From assembly GCA_950022655.1 (NCBI GenBank), contig OX465584.1, positions 54,516,789 to 54,580,788 of the forward strand: a stretch of DNA of 64,000 bases, given 5' to 3'. The position numbers and the translations under genes are program-made. Shown one piece after another: positions 38,301 to 49,000 of this stretch (the first letter of the stretch is position 1; every line of letters begins with the position of its first letter). The DNA is from Alentia gelatinosa (taxonomy: Eukaryota; Annelida; Polychaeta; Phyllodocida; Polynoidae). A model generated the notes under the pieces. It saw only the letters and a list, made by a program, of their open reading frames with translations. It was not told where the DNA came from and did no database searches.

Positions 38301-39621
38301 CTCTCTCTCTAGCCGTGGCATGTCCATTGTTTTCAGCATTGGTCGTAGAGTAGCCACTGATATGATGCTACTAGTCATTCCCTTTTACCTACATGTATTT
38401 AAATGGAAGGTCTGTGAAAACAGAATTTGAAATATTTTTGTTTGAAAATTCCATTGATAAAAATCAGATGCATCTAAAGGACTTTTAACATAAGAAACAA
38501 AAAAGGGAATATAATTTCAGAATTATACTTTCTTACCTTCTTCTGAATCGGAAAACGATATCTCCTTGAACGCCACATTCATATCTGTATAAAAATGGTA
38601 GATATACGTTGTGACACATTTTTTAAGTAATCATAGATTATATCAATTCAATGGAAATTTAGGAAGACAAACTCCTATCCTTCTTAGGTCCTGCATCTAC
38701 ACCAACCTCCATTTAAACCCTTTCAGGACGAATGATGCCTTGAGGCATCAACCGACCCAGGACAAATGATGCCTCAAGGCATCATTTCTCTTAAATCAAG
38801 TGGAATATTATTGATTACCAATAATATCACAGGATGGAACATCAAATTAGGACTTTATCAAAAATGTGTTCGTCCTCTAGAGATATTCACTATCACTAGC
38901 ACCTGTCCTTATGGTCACAGCTGTGCCACAGGTGGCCGTCCTTAAAGGGTTAAAGTGAGCTGATCCATCACACTGTTGGTTGATAGAGTTTCAATTAATG
39001 ATATGGTATGGCAGAATGGGAAATAAGGTCTCAAACAAATATATGTTAAACATTACCTTAATGGAAATTAGTTACACAGATGTTTCTGTAAAGGCATTGA
39101 GAGTGCCGTTAATCAAACTGCCCAAAAGTGGTATCATGGAACATTTGAGTCTTAATATGTTCGAGAAAAACAATCATTCATTGGGATGGGTACATTCATC
39201 GCAGTGTAATTTAGCAGATCCCTCGCCTGCTCAAACTTTTCTTCGACAGATACCAGGAGAGACTAATATTGACTTAATAATACCAAAGAAGTTCTTAGAT
39301 AATACTTATTCTTATCATCCCCCCCCCCCCCCCCCCAAAAAAAAAAAATCAATTAAAAAAAAAATATATATATATTTTCACGACTGGTCTGCTGGGAGTT
39401 CCAAATTTGCAAATATATTACAGCATATATTGGTGTATTTCTCTTATACATGTAGGGTGTGAAGTACGAGGGGATGCAGCGATCATGTAAAATGTAGTAT
39501 TGAGAGAGAACCAGAACCGGCTTGGTTTAACAGGAACTTTCGTATGGAGCCTACCTTTCTGCTGCAAGTCCAGGCTTGGACTAAATCCCCACCATGTGAT
39601 GGCCCCGAAAGCGTCCGTCAT
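26344..39621 (-). CDS. DNAAF3: Dynein axonemal assembly factor 3
   Basis: Cytoplasmic factor for pre-assembly of axonemal dynein arms in ciliated cells. Sixteen coding exons in transcript order: 39621-39555, 38584-38537, 38098-38004, 37600-37507, 36852-36759, 36487-36424, 36184-36102, 35416-35323, 34698-34576, 33248-33126, 32558-32435, 31910-31827 (first donor), 30483-30369, 29887-29813, 28718-28637, 26415-26344. All phases join and the minimal product is 478 residues. Recognised landmarks: AITWWGFSPSLDLQ near residue 7, VLLVGAGDCRHILKT (43-57), ENSLELYARDLLL, FKFWRNKDNKPFD, HLGSRYDAIPNVFDWD (about 189), RGYWGDIVVSPYIPFGIE, FRVYFLP (372-378), FNMVYLSNSMVHLL and a C-terminal DPFARFTFTRK. These match human DNAAF3 in order. 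The start is the first ATG of the WWG exon. Exon 12 carries a repeat-derived extension described separately. Head-to-head with CWF19L1. Confidence 0.95.
26498..26645. repeat. Dispersed repeat with GGGCACAGTGCGCCCG core
   Basis: The reverse complement of 51460-51595: CATTCACAG, TTGGTGCTCGTTCACTACGG, CTAGCAGCAGGTAGTATTTCATA, TTCAGCCAT, TATGG. Partial copies are near 25940, 33475-33545 and 50250-50340. Confidence 0.75.
26866..26884. repeat. Poly(G) run
   Basis: Nineteen G. Similar G or C runs occur at 39320-39335, 52103-52120, 54812-54828 and 63670-63690; they are probable length-error sites in the assembly. Confidence 0.9.
27300..28420. other. DNAAF3 intron with tRNA-like SINE remnants
   Basis: At 27421-27460 and 28345-28400 the minus strand carries B-box-like GGTTCAAACC and TTCGAGTCCCACTACAGCC. 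They look like 3' ends of decayed tRNA-derived SINEs. Otherwise no feature seen. Confidence 0.35.
28430..28594. repeat. AGTAGAACC-ended miniature element
   Basis: AGTAGAACCCTGGTAAATGG left; GCGAGGTTCTACT right, with internal GGACACC repeats. Typical non-autonomous element ends. Confidence 0.65.
29961..30105. repeat. GGGGCCATCCATAAAGTATG foldback, copy 1
   Basis: GGGGCCATCCATAAAGTATG TACGCA at the left is exactly mirrored by TGCGTACATACTTTATGGATGGCCCC at the right. 145 bases, in DNAAF3 intron 13. Confidence 0.88.
31022..31868 (-). repeat. DNAAF3: 42-bp coding minisatellite in DNAAF3
   Basis: Nineteen splice-site positions at exact 42-bp spacing from 31065 to 31821. GTAAGT (minus strand) is intact at 31065, 31107, 31149, 31233, 31275, 31317, 31401, 31527, 31695, 31779 and 31821; it is lost at 31191, 31359, 31443, 31485, 31569, 31611, 31653 and 31737. 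The plus strand is open too, but with no splice or homology support. Confidence 0.95.
31071..31910 (-). CDS. DNAAF3: DNAAF3 exon 12 with iterated in-frame 5' splice sites
   Basis: Acceptor ataacag before 31910. The unique part encodes EEDEEDESGTEASPSEDQVE and NSASEQDY. It then enters nineteen 42-bp units encoding variants of EQDYSKSQSPYPAS with no stop in this frame. Eleven units contain TACA|GTAAGT, cutting one base into a codon, which is the phase exon 13 (AA at 30483) needs to make Lys. The first donor gives an 84-nt exon, the last (cut at 31071) an 840-nt exon, adding up to 252 residues. Without splicing, the frame ends at TGA 31006-31008. Exon and phase are secure; which donors are used is unknown. 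Confidence 0.8.
34291..34449. repeat. GGGGCCATCCATAAAG foldback, copy 2
   Basis: Same ends as 29961-30105, more diverged, downstream of DNAAF3 exon 9 (in its following intron). Confidence 0.85.
37133..37301 (-). mobile_element. tRNA-derived SINE
   Basis: Minus strand from 37301: GCTCGGTGGCCAAGTGGTAG (A box), CTCGAGCATGGGAGG (anticodon-arm-like), GGGGTTCAAACTCC (B box), then a non-tRNA body. It has the spacing of a Leu/Ser-like tRNA head but is not a functional tRNA. In DNAAF3 intron 4. Confidence 0.7.
38716..38955. repeat. AAACCCTTTCAGGAC-ended element
   Basis: Left TTTAAACCCTTTCAGGAC, right GTCCTTAAAGGGTTAAA; internal GATGCCTTGAGGCATC palindromes. About 240 bases, flanked by TTAA-like sequence, in DNAAF3 intron 1. 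Confidence 0.65.
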
Positions 39622-40056
39622 TTTCCTTTCGTGTTTAATGACTCAGTATATAACGTCAATATGGCACTTCGCCTCCGTAATCTTTGTTTAAACGATAATC
39701 CGTTCAACAGGGGGAATGGTGCTTCAGAAATTCATCTGCTGAAAGCGGCATCGAGCATCTTTACAGTAACATGCCGCCATTTGTAAACAAAGCAGCACCG
39801 CAGATTGTTAATTCAGTCAAAATATAAATACATTGACAATAAATTACTTCTCTCTTGTCATATTAATGTAACGGTACCAATTATCTAGATTGTACTTATA
39901 TATTATGATTGTTAGTCTTAGCTATTTTTGAAATTTATTTGTTCCGATCCTACAATTTTGAGTTTTTCGTCTGGTTCGAAAATTGTCAAAACAAAGAAAT
40001 CATAACATCAGAGTTATTTCTCATATCAAGAAGGTTGTATTTACCTGCCGACAGCT
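39622..40056. promoter_or_regulatory. Divergent promoter between DNAAF3 and CWF19L1
   Basis: Only 435 bases separate the two start codons on opposite strands, so promoters and both 5' UTRs must lie here or in unseen upstream exons. The sequence is AT-rich with no obvious TATA box at a consistent spacing and no CpG island. Confidence 0.55.
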
Positions 40057-43000
40057 ATGTCTGGTCAGCTAAAGATGTAAGTATGATGTAAACATTTGTA
40101 TTTTCTATAACACTAGTAAATTCACATTATATTGATAACTGCTCTAATATCGCTCACTACCCGTGTGTTTCAAACCGGTCTCGTAGGGCGCACTCATCGG
40201 GACGTTAGGACCCACCTATGGTCCACCCTTCATAACAACAAATACAATTTGCGAAAACTTTCATTTTCGCATCGTTTGTGCCGTTTTTAGCTCAAACTAC
40301 CAAGTGGTTTCAAGCAGAACAGTTATGCAAAACTAGGTGGGCCCTAAGCCTTATACCGTCAACTGGGGTTACTTGAGACAGTTTTTGAGGTTTATTGAAA
40401 TCTCTGTTGAAAAGTTTGTCCGTCTCAAGTTACCCCATGTTGGGGTAACTTGAGACACCCTGGGGCAACTTGAGACAGAAACAATCTTGACCTTGGATTT
40501 GACCTTAGTCTTGCCTACACATGCACATATGGGTATGTATGATGAAGATGATATACACATTGACAAGGGTCTTGGTTTATGTCCTGTGAACTGGTCTTTT
40601 TTTAATAGTTTTTTTACCCTGCCCTTTGGCCATTTTTTTCTTTTGGAGGGGGAGGGTAATTCCTCTATTTTTGCAAACAGCACTTTTTACATTTTTGCAA
40701 ACAGCACTTTTATTTTTATTGTAACATTCAGTTAATAAACAATAGAATGTGAAATCGTACATCTAAATAACGCTTTATTCACTGATTAGGCCTGTTCATT
40801 GATTTATGCTTCACATTTCCTTTTCGGCTTGTCATAGAGGTGTTCTAGCCACGTCTTCATAATCACATTTCCTTTTGGAATGGAATTTCATGGGCTTGGA
40901 TAAAATTATTCCAAAAATGTTAGTACCGGTACTATAAGCATGGTTTTGATTATTTTTCTTTATTCTTAAAAGTGGCAAAAATGTGAACACGATATATATG
41001 CACCTTTCAGAAAACAAACAATGACTCTTTTCATTCACTAGCAACAGGGATGCCAGTTTTCCAGGAATCTCCGGTATTCCGGGTTTTCCCACAATTAAAA
41101 AAACATGAAGTGTGACTGAGACTGAGGTCGGGTAGCGGGAGAACCCGCGGCCGACCCCGGAGTCCCAGCCGGCCGCACCGTCCCCGGGCGCTCCACTGCC
41201 GGCCGCTACTGCACCGCGGCCGGCCGCTACTGCTCCAATCACCCGGGCCCACCCTGTCCCGTGGTCCCCGAGGGCCTTGCAGCGTCCGGGAGTCTCCCGG
41301 AGAGTACCCTAACTGCCTTGTTAACTGCCATAGGCGTAGCAGGGCACCCGGAATCCGGGAGGGCCATGGGGGTGTATGTATATGCTGCATTCGGTGCTGG
41401 ACTGGCACTCATACACACAATGGCGCCTCTGACCATAAGGAGGTCATTTGCATAGACTTGCCCAAGTCTAAATGACCTTATTTTAAAATTTAAAAGGCTG
41501 TGGACATTTCCGGGTATTTTTTAAAACCTCACTGGCATCCCTGTAGCAAGATGGTATTGATTCACATCGTTATGTGCCTGGAAAACAAATATCAAAGCCT
41601 GGAAAAAGCCTGGAATTTCATTGGGCTGTGCATGTACAAACTCTGATTTTACTTTAACTTTCCTTTGGTCATCTGCTGCCCTTCCTATTGTTTTTCCAAC
41701 ATAAAAGCACTGCTGTTGCCCAACCTCATACTGAACCAAGAAAAAAACACCCTCACAGTCTCTCTTGTGAACAAATTATGATCTCTGCTTATCTTTCCAT
41801 ATTTTGTGTTTCTTTTTTGTATGTTTTGGTGTGCCATTTGTTTAATTCTTAACTGATCTGGTCTATTCTTATCCTCTTATAATGGCCTAAATGATCTGCA
41901 GAAGATCTTACAGATTGAGTGTATTGAAACTAGTACAAAATATGAAACAATGGATCATTTTAGCAATAGTGAAATAAAAAAAATTGCATTTTTATATATA
42001 GAATTTCAGCCATATATAGATTGAAGATATATCGAAATTCTCTCATTTTGAGGAAGATGGGTAAAAGAACTAGGGAGGCAACAAAGAAAAAATTGGTTTC
42101 CTTATATTTAAAACAATGACAAAAGGTGTTTTCCCAAAATCATTGAGCACAATTATTCATGGGGGGTAACTTGAGACACTGCCAAGTGTCTCAAGTTACC
42201 CCCAGAAACACATCTTTTTCAGAATTTGGATTTTCAATGGTATAAATTTGCCAGATTAGGGCATGATTTGGAATTGGTCTTGATAACAATGCATTTTAGT
42301 ACAGTAGAAATGCAACAGATTTGATTAGGTATGCTAGTGGATGCCACCAGCACTGAAGTTTCCAAGACTTCTAAAAAAAGTGTTAAAAAATAAATAAATT
42401 AAAAACACATTATCTCTTGATATAATTGACTCATAGATATAGCAGTCAGGTATGAATACACCATGGCTGTTCTACTTGCATTGACTATAAGTCATATATA
42501 CAAAATATATCATTAAATATTGACTTTTACATATTTTCATTGTTGAACCCAAAGTGTCTCAAGTTACCCTAGCTGTCTCAAGTAACCCCAGTTGACGGTA
42601 CGGTATCCTAACGCCCAGTTCTGCTAGTATTTTTCCTTCCCGGCGCCACAGGTGCGACCGCGGCATCGCGGTGTGGCCGAGGCACGACTTTCTCACCACC
42701 GTTCTTGGTTGGGCTCTATCGTCCTGACTTTTGCCTAGTGGGCCCTAAAGTTGGTCGTGTGTGTCTGTCAGCCCGTCTGATGGAAGAGGTCTTTTACTCA
42801 TGAAATGTCTTTTTTTAAAATTTGCAGATTAGTGTGTGGTGATGTGGAAGGCAACTTTAAGCAGTTATACAAAAGGGTGGCGAGTATCGAAAAGAAAGCA
42901 GGTCCCTTTGAGGTAAATATATCAAAGATTCAGCCTGATTCGGACTAGTATAAAATATCAAAATATTAATCGAGTGGTATTAAACGTATCCATATTATCT

Positions 43001-46000
43001 GAATGAGGTTTGTTTTAGTTTTTGTCATTTTGTGACTATTATTAGGAATAAACAGCTAGGTGTCCAAATATGATTTTTGAGTCTTCTTACTTGAAAATGA
43101 TACTGGTAAATGTTTTCTTTTCTTTTTAAATTAAACTTTATTTAATAAGAGACGTAAGACTTCATATACAATGTGATAACTGTGTTGTTTATTTCATTGT
43201 CAGATCCTCTTTTGCATTGGAAACTTCTTTGGAGATAACAATGAAGAATGGGAAGAATATGCCAAAGGATCTGCGAAAGGTTTGTAAATAACAAATATGA
43301 AACCTACTTTACTAGAATCACTGTATATACAGTAAATACATATGCAATATTAACTGGTTTCATATACAAGCAGCCATAAACTCCGAGGAGTAGATGCAAA
43401 GTGATATCCGAGCGAATGTAAGGATATTAAGTTGAGACTAGCCCGAGGAGATTATAACCGCTTTTATCTTTTATTTTATTTATCATTCATCATTGCAAAG
43501 TAATGGAAGGAACAACATAACTGGCGATCTTGTCACGCACTATTTGATGCAAGGGACTACTTTTTCTTTAATCTCCGCTCTGTCTAGGCTGAAGACATTT
43601 CACTATGTTTCTTAATTCATAAGACGTAGCTATGACATAGGTGCTACCTTGAAAATGATACTGTCATTTTGCTACGTAATCTCCAGTTTATGATTGTTAT
43701 CTGTGTAACAACAAAGGCAACCACCAAGGGAACCAGTCTTGACAGGTTCTCACTCTCCAGCACAGAACATTATGGGAATATTGTTCACCAAGCATATTTC
43801 TTGATGGAAATCTATTAAAATTAATATATTTGCTGGTTCAAAATCAAATGCCTATAAAAGCTAATTTGTTGCCTTATAAATGGTCATACACTGTATTCAA
43901 CCATCTTTATATAGTGTAACATGGCAATTTATCTGTATGTAATATACAGGCACTTTCCCTTGGCCTAACTGATCATGCTGGCTCTACGTAACAGGCCGCT
44001 GGAGGTGACCCTTGGTTACGATCAACACGGTCGCCCCCACGCAGTAAACACAGAGCCAGCATATAACCTTGATCTTGATGTATAACTAGTCAATTGAGCT
44101 CAGTACACCAGTCCGCAGCTGGCAGCCATTGCAGTAACACCAGCAATAAAGCTTGTGACGGGACAAGGTCTTGGAGTCACTCATTTAGCTTACTATCTGC
44201 ACACACATGATAGTATCAATATATCTATATGAAAACAATCAGTTAACCATTACCTTTGCTTCTCACAGTGCCCGTTCCGACATGTGTGCTCGGCCCGTGT
44301 AAGAAGGAGCACTTGAAGTACTTCCCGGATGCCGATGGCGGGGATCTGGCCCCGAACATCACGTGTCTGGGTCGTAAGGGAATCTACACGGGCAGCTCGG
44401 GCCTACAGGTGGCCTACCTCAGCGGCCTCGACGGCGTAGGCCAGGGAGGCGACGAGACACACTTCTCTGACGACGACATTGAGTCGCTAAGAACGCCCCT
44501 CACGTCGGACTCCAACTTCAAAGGCGTGGACATCCTCCTGTCGTCTGTCTGGCCGCATGGGGTGGAAAAGTACGCTACAGCCGTGGTAAGCAAGGATATG
44601 TGTGTCTCACTATCTAGTTTTACTCCCCCCCCCCCCACCTCCAGCCCCTTTTTACCCTACTTCCCATTTCCTGTGCGACAGAACAGCCTTAATTATCAAT
44701 TGCATTAGGAGAAATATATCTATAATGGAATTATAATGAAATCTGGAAGTATGCGAGAGAACCTATCTGAAATATTTATCAGTTTAATCAAAGCTCGTTC
44801 AAGTTGTTCATAATGGACGATCTAGATTATTCAACGAGGCCCTGGAGTTCCCGTCAAAGTAATCAAATATGACGTCATAACCAGTAAGCTCGCCATGGAA
44901 AAGGCGACGGTGGGGGAAGTCCCTTTCCCTTCATAAGGTAGTGTCCAGCTGAAGGTAGACCTACTACAGCCTCCTCCAAAATATAGTTTTACATTCTTTG
45001 TTACGTTCATTGAACCGAAATGTCCTTAACATTAGTTTGACATTTATCTGTTTTCAAATACTAACAGTGCCATCAAGAGAAATTATAATAGATATACAAT
45101 GTATATTGACTCATAGCTATTGTTTCAAAATATTGTTTTAAGTGCTCCCTTTATAAGGGTTTTCCGAATTTCTTTCCACAGTCCTGACTTTCATTCCTGT
45201 GGATAAAATACTCTTATTACAACTAAGAATCACAGGTTAATCGTACGATTGAAATACTAAATAATAGCTCAAATATTTTTTTCACCTTGAAAATAACGCA
45301 AATGGTTTATCATGAAATTCCATTTGAAATAGAAAACTTGGTTTGCTTATCTGAATGAGTATAAGTCTGTTAACACCTCATCGACGTGTTCCTCTGTGTC
45401 TAGGATGGTATGGCGTTTGACTCGAAGGACTGCGGCTCTCCGGCCATCAATCAACTCGCCCTGTCTCTGAGACCGCGCTACCACTTCGCTGCACTGGAGA
45501 GTGCCTTCTATGAACGACAGCCTTACAGGTCAGCTTTGATACTCAGATAATTGGTAACAAGTAAAGCAAATGTTCCATTGGCCTGACAAAACTCTGAAAA
45601 GACGATTTTCCACGTCCCGCGGCGATCACCCGCCGTCGGCCATTGAGCTGGTAATAGACAATAATATAATATCAAGAGACGTCACTCGTTTGAGTCTGAG
45701 TTTATTTATGCCACGCATTTTGTTGGCTCCATAATTTCACGAGTCGAAGACGAGTGACATTACGGAGCCAATAAAATGAGTGGCATAAATTAGCTCAAAC
45801 TCAAACGAATGGCTTCTAGATTTTATCCTACCCTGTTTCCATATTTTTTCACTATCAGAAAGTAGTGGCATAAACAACACTTTATGTCACTACCCGTGAC
45901 ATAAACAAATTCCATGTTAAGCCTATGGCGTTTTTTATTAGGGGTAGGATAATGGAGCACCACCACCAGATGTCCTACGGCGTTCTCCGGCTTTTAGAAT

Positions 46001-49000
46001 CACCCATAGTATTCATGCGCGACCTAACCACACACCCTATTGTCGTTGCCATTTTGAATTAATCCTTGCATAGAAAATAGTCCGAGTTTGTTTCTCTGAT
46101 ATATGAAGATTTTAAAAAAATAGTAAGTAATTACAAAATCTAGGTGAATGTGAAACTAGTGTAGGTAGACGAGGCGTATCGTTTTCTCACTACTGTCTCC
46201 CACCGCTTGCGACCACGTAATGAATGTGAAACTAGCTTTTAGGATTATTTAAAATCGAACCAAAAAGAATTATGGAAAATGAAAATCTGAAAAATTAGTT
46301 TTTGTCCGATTCCTGAAAACTCTTTGTACACTGGGTTTGTACACTATAATAATGTTTAGCACACACTCGATGATGATGAATTATCGCCGGGTCAGTGGAA
46401 CACTCACTTAAGCCAAAGACTGTTTCTCAGTACTGTCAGGAATCCCCCGATGGTGATGTTCACCATGGTGACTTTTTTTTAGCCAATCCATCCATTAAAT
46501 TTTCTTCGATCCACATTGGATATTACCCCCACTTACTTCAAGCTGTTATTTAATTATGATATTTATTGATAACCAATGATTCCGTCTTCTTTTTAGAAAC
46601 CATCAAGTTTTAGTCGAAAATGCCAGACATGTCACACGGTTTCTTGCCCTGTCCAATGTGGGGAATTCAAGTAAAAAACGAGTAAGTTAACATTCTTTAT
46701 TATTCACCACTTACAGAATCGTGTATCATATGCCATCACCTCTCTGAGATAATGAGAATGCAGTGCTTTATTATCCACCTAATAAGGAGTCTCCATACTA
46801 AACCTATAGGGGACAGAGCCATTGTTAGTTCACGAAGCAGTCACTAGGTAGTCGGGGGGACAAACCTGTATTCTGGCTCTTTGTTCTTACGAAATTCAAC
46901 TGCCTTTCAATATTTTACCATGGTTCCATTGACACTCTACATCCATCCCAAAGCAGGATGACATAATGATTAAACCCAAGACATGATATTTTCCATATGG
47001 AACACTTTAAATAAATATGTGAGCAACTTCTTTTCCACCTCCTTTAGTGAAGAACACCTACTTTTTCACCTCCATTAGTGAAGAACACCTACTCGGGGGG
47101 CGTCATGGCGGCGCCCATGGATCATAGGCTATATGCCGTATAGGGAAATAAAGCGAAGGATGACAATGCAGTGGGCTATCTTAGGCATCCCTTCATCCTT
47201 GTCTTCACTGTCTAATACTTCCAGTACCTGTACGCCTTCAATGTCGTCCCACTGAAACACATGGACGTCACAGAGCTTGTCAAGCAGCCGCAGGATGTGA
47301 CCGAGTGTCCCTTCAGAGTGGACGACAGTATCATCCGGTCCTCACGCTCACAGGTACTTACCGCTCTTCTCAGTAAATTGTTTAGTGTGAGTTCCATCAC
47401 ACTAATGGTTCATCGGAAAGTCTCTGATCTCTTTGGAGTATGTCAAAGAATATTGTATAGTGATACAAATATTTTGGATATGGTGAGGGGACTCGTTCAT
47501 AAATTGCATTAGTGCCCAAAGTACCAGAAAAAAAATATGGGCAGCTTCCATCGCCAATTATGCTTATATGATTTTAGTGTGTCAGTAATGTGCATTATTC
47601 GAGAATGATACATCCTTAATTAAAAAAGACTCAGGGTTATGCTAGAAGCAAGTATGCTTCACGTTTCCGATTATTGTGTCAGAAATACAGATTTACAATC
47701 ATTCTTTACTCTAGATCATCGGGGGGAGTGTAGTGGAAATGAAAAGTATATCCAAGATGTGGCTGAACAATAAAAAGAAATATAATTTTTGATGATTTAA
47801 ATAAAAAGTAAACTTTTCAAGAACTTTTAGTGAACGGACCAAATTCTGAACTAAATGTCTTTAAAAGGTTTATATCTTTCTCCTACGTGTTCAGAAAAAG
47901 ATCCTCACACTTCATGGGGTGTTTTGGAGTGTATTTTATAAGGGGGAAAAAATAAAATACTGGAATAAAGTAAGATAACAAAAAGTTGAAAAATAGTGTA
48001 AATGTTGCAGGGAGAGAAGTCGGCGCAGTTTTTCTACGACCAGGACGTGTTGGATGGGAAGAAGAGTTCGCGCGGTGGGAAGCGACACAACAGGGACCGC
48101 GACGGGCCCCCGGAGAAACGCAAGCACAGTGAGTCTCTCCCACCGTCTTTTTTATGACTTTTATTTAGACTGGAGGGTCTACTAGGCTGCATGGAGTTGT
48201 CCCATTACCTCAAGTCCATATAAGGAATAGAGTAGACCCAGTAGCCAATGACTGCATTCGCAGCAAACCCCGACCTTCACCCTGACCTCCTTACATGATA
48301 TTTTCTAGCGCCTTGGGAGGGCTATACAGTCGAGAGTTGACCTCGAATCTTAGGGGCCACAACCACCCTCTAGGATAGTAGGGTAGTAGGCTCCAGTGGC
48401 CAATCATGCTTCAGTTCCTTACTAATTCTTTCCTTATCTTTTTTTAAATTGGGTCAGTTCGCCTACGTGCATAGTAGCGGTCTACCACCTTCCCATAAAT
48501 TTCCCATTACGTTTACAGGTAGATCACTTACAAGTTACATTATTCAATCAGGATAGTCAATGGCTCTGCGTAACCCTACTTAACAGTAAGATGTTTATTT
48601 ACAATGAATACGAGAATTATGTCATAGATAGTCAGTGTGGCTTGTCGGATTAGATGCTTATAGGCATCAGAGGGCATTATTATTGATACGGGAAGACGTT
48701 TGTTAATTTCAGTCTGTGAGATATTGATAAAATTATAGTTTGGCCTTGAGGGTTTGTATAGTTTTTTTCTTTATAGGAGGCATAGTCAGTGATTATCATG
48801 AGGTCAGGGTTTAGTGAGTTCATGCTTTTGAGGTCTTATAGGCTACGCTCCTTCTGTAGCACTCTAGTCTGAATGCTCTGGTTTTGCAATCAGCAAATTA
48901 TCATACACAGATGCCACTTTTCCATGGAAGTCCTTGTCTACATATTCAAATGGTTTGTCGTGGTAATTTATTAAACACCTTTATGGCAAGCCGAAAAATA

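Noticed and set aside
41031..41455. GC-rich open frames on both strands
   Set aside because: They fall inside the 499-bp terminal-inverted-repeat element and match no transposase motif.
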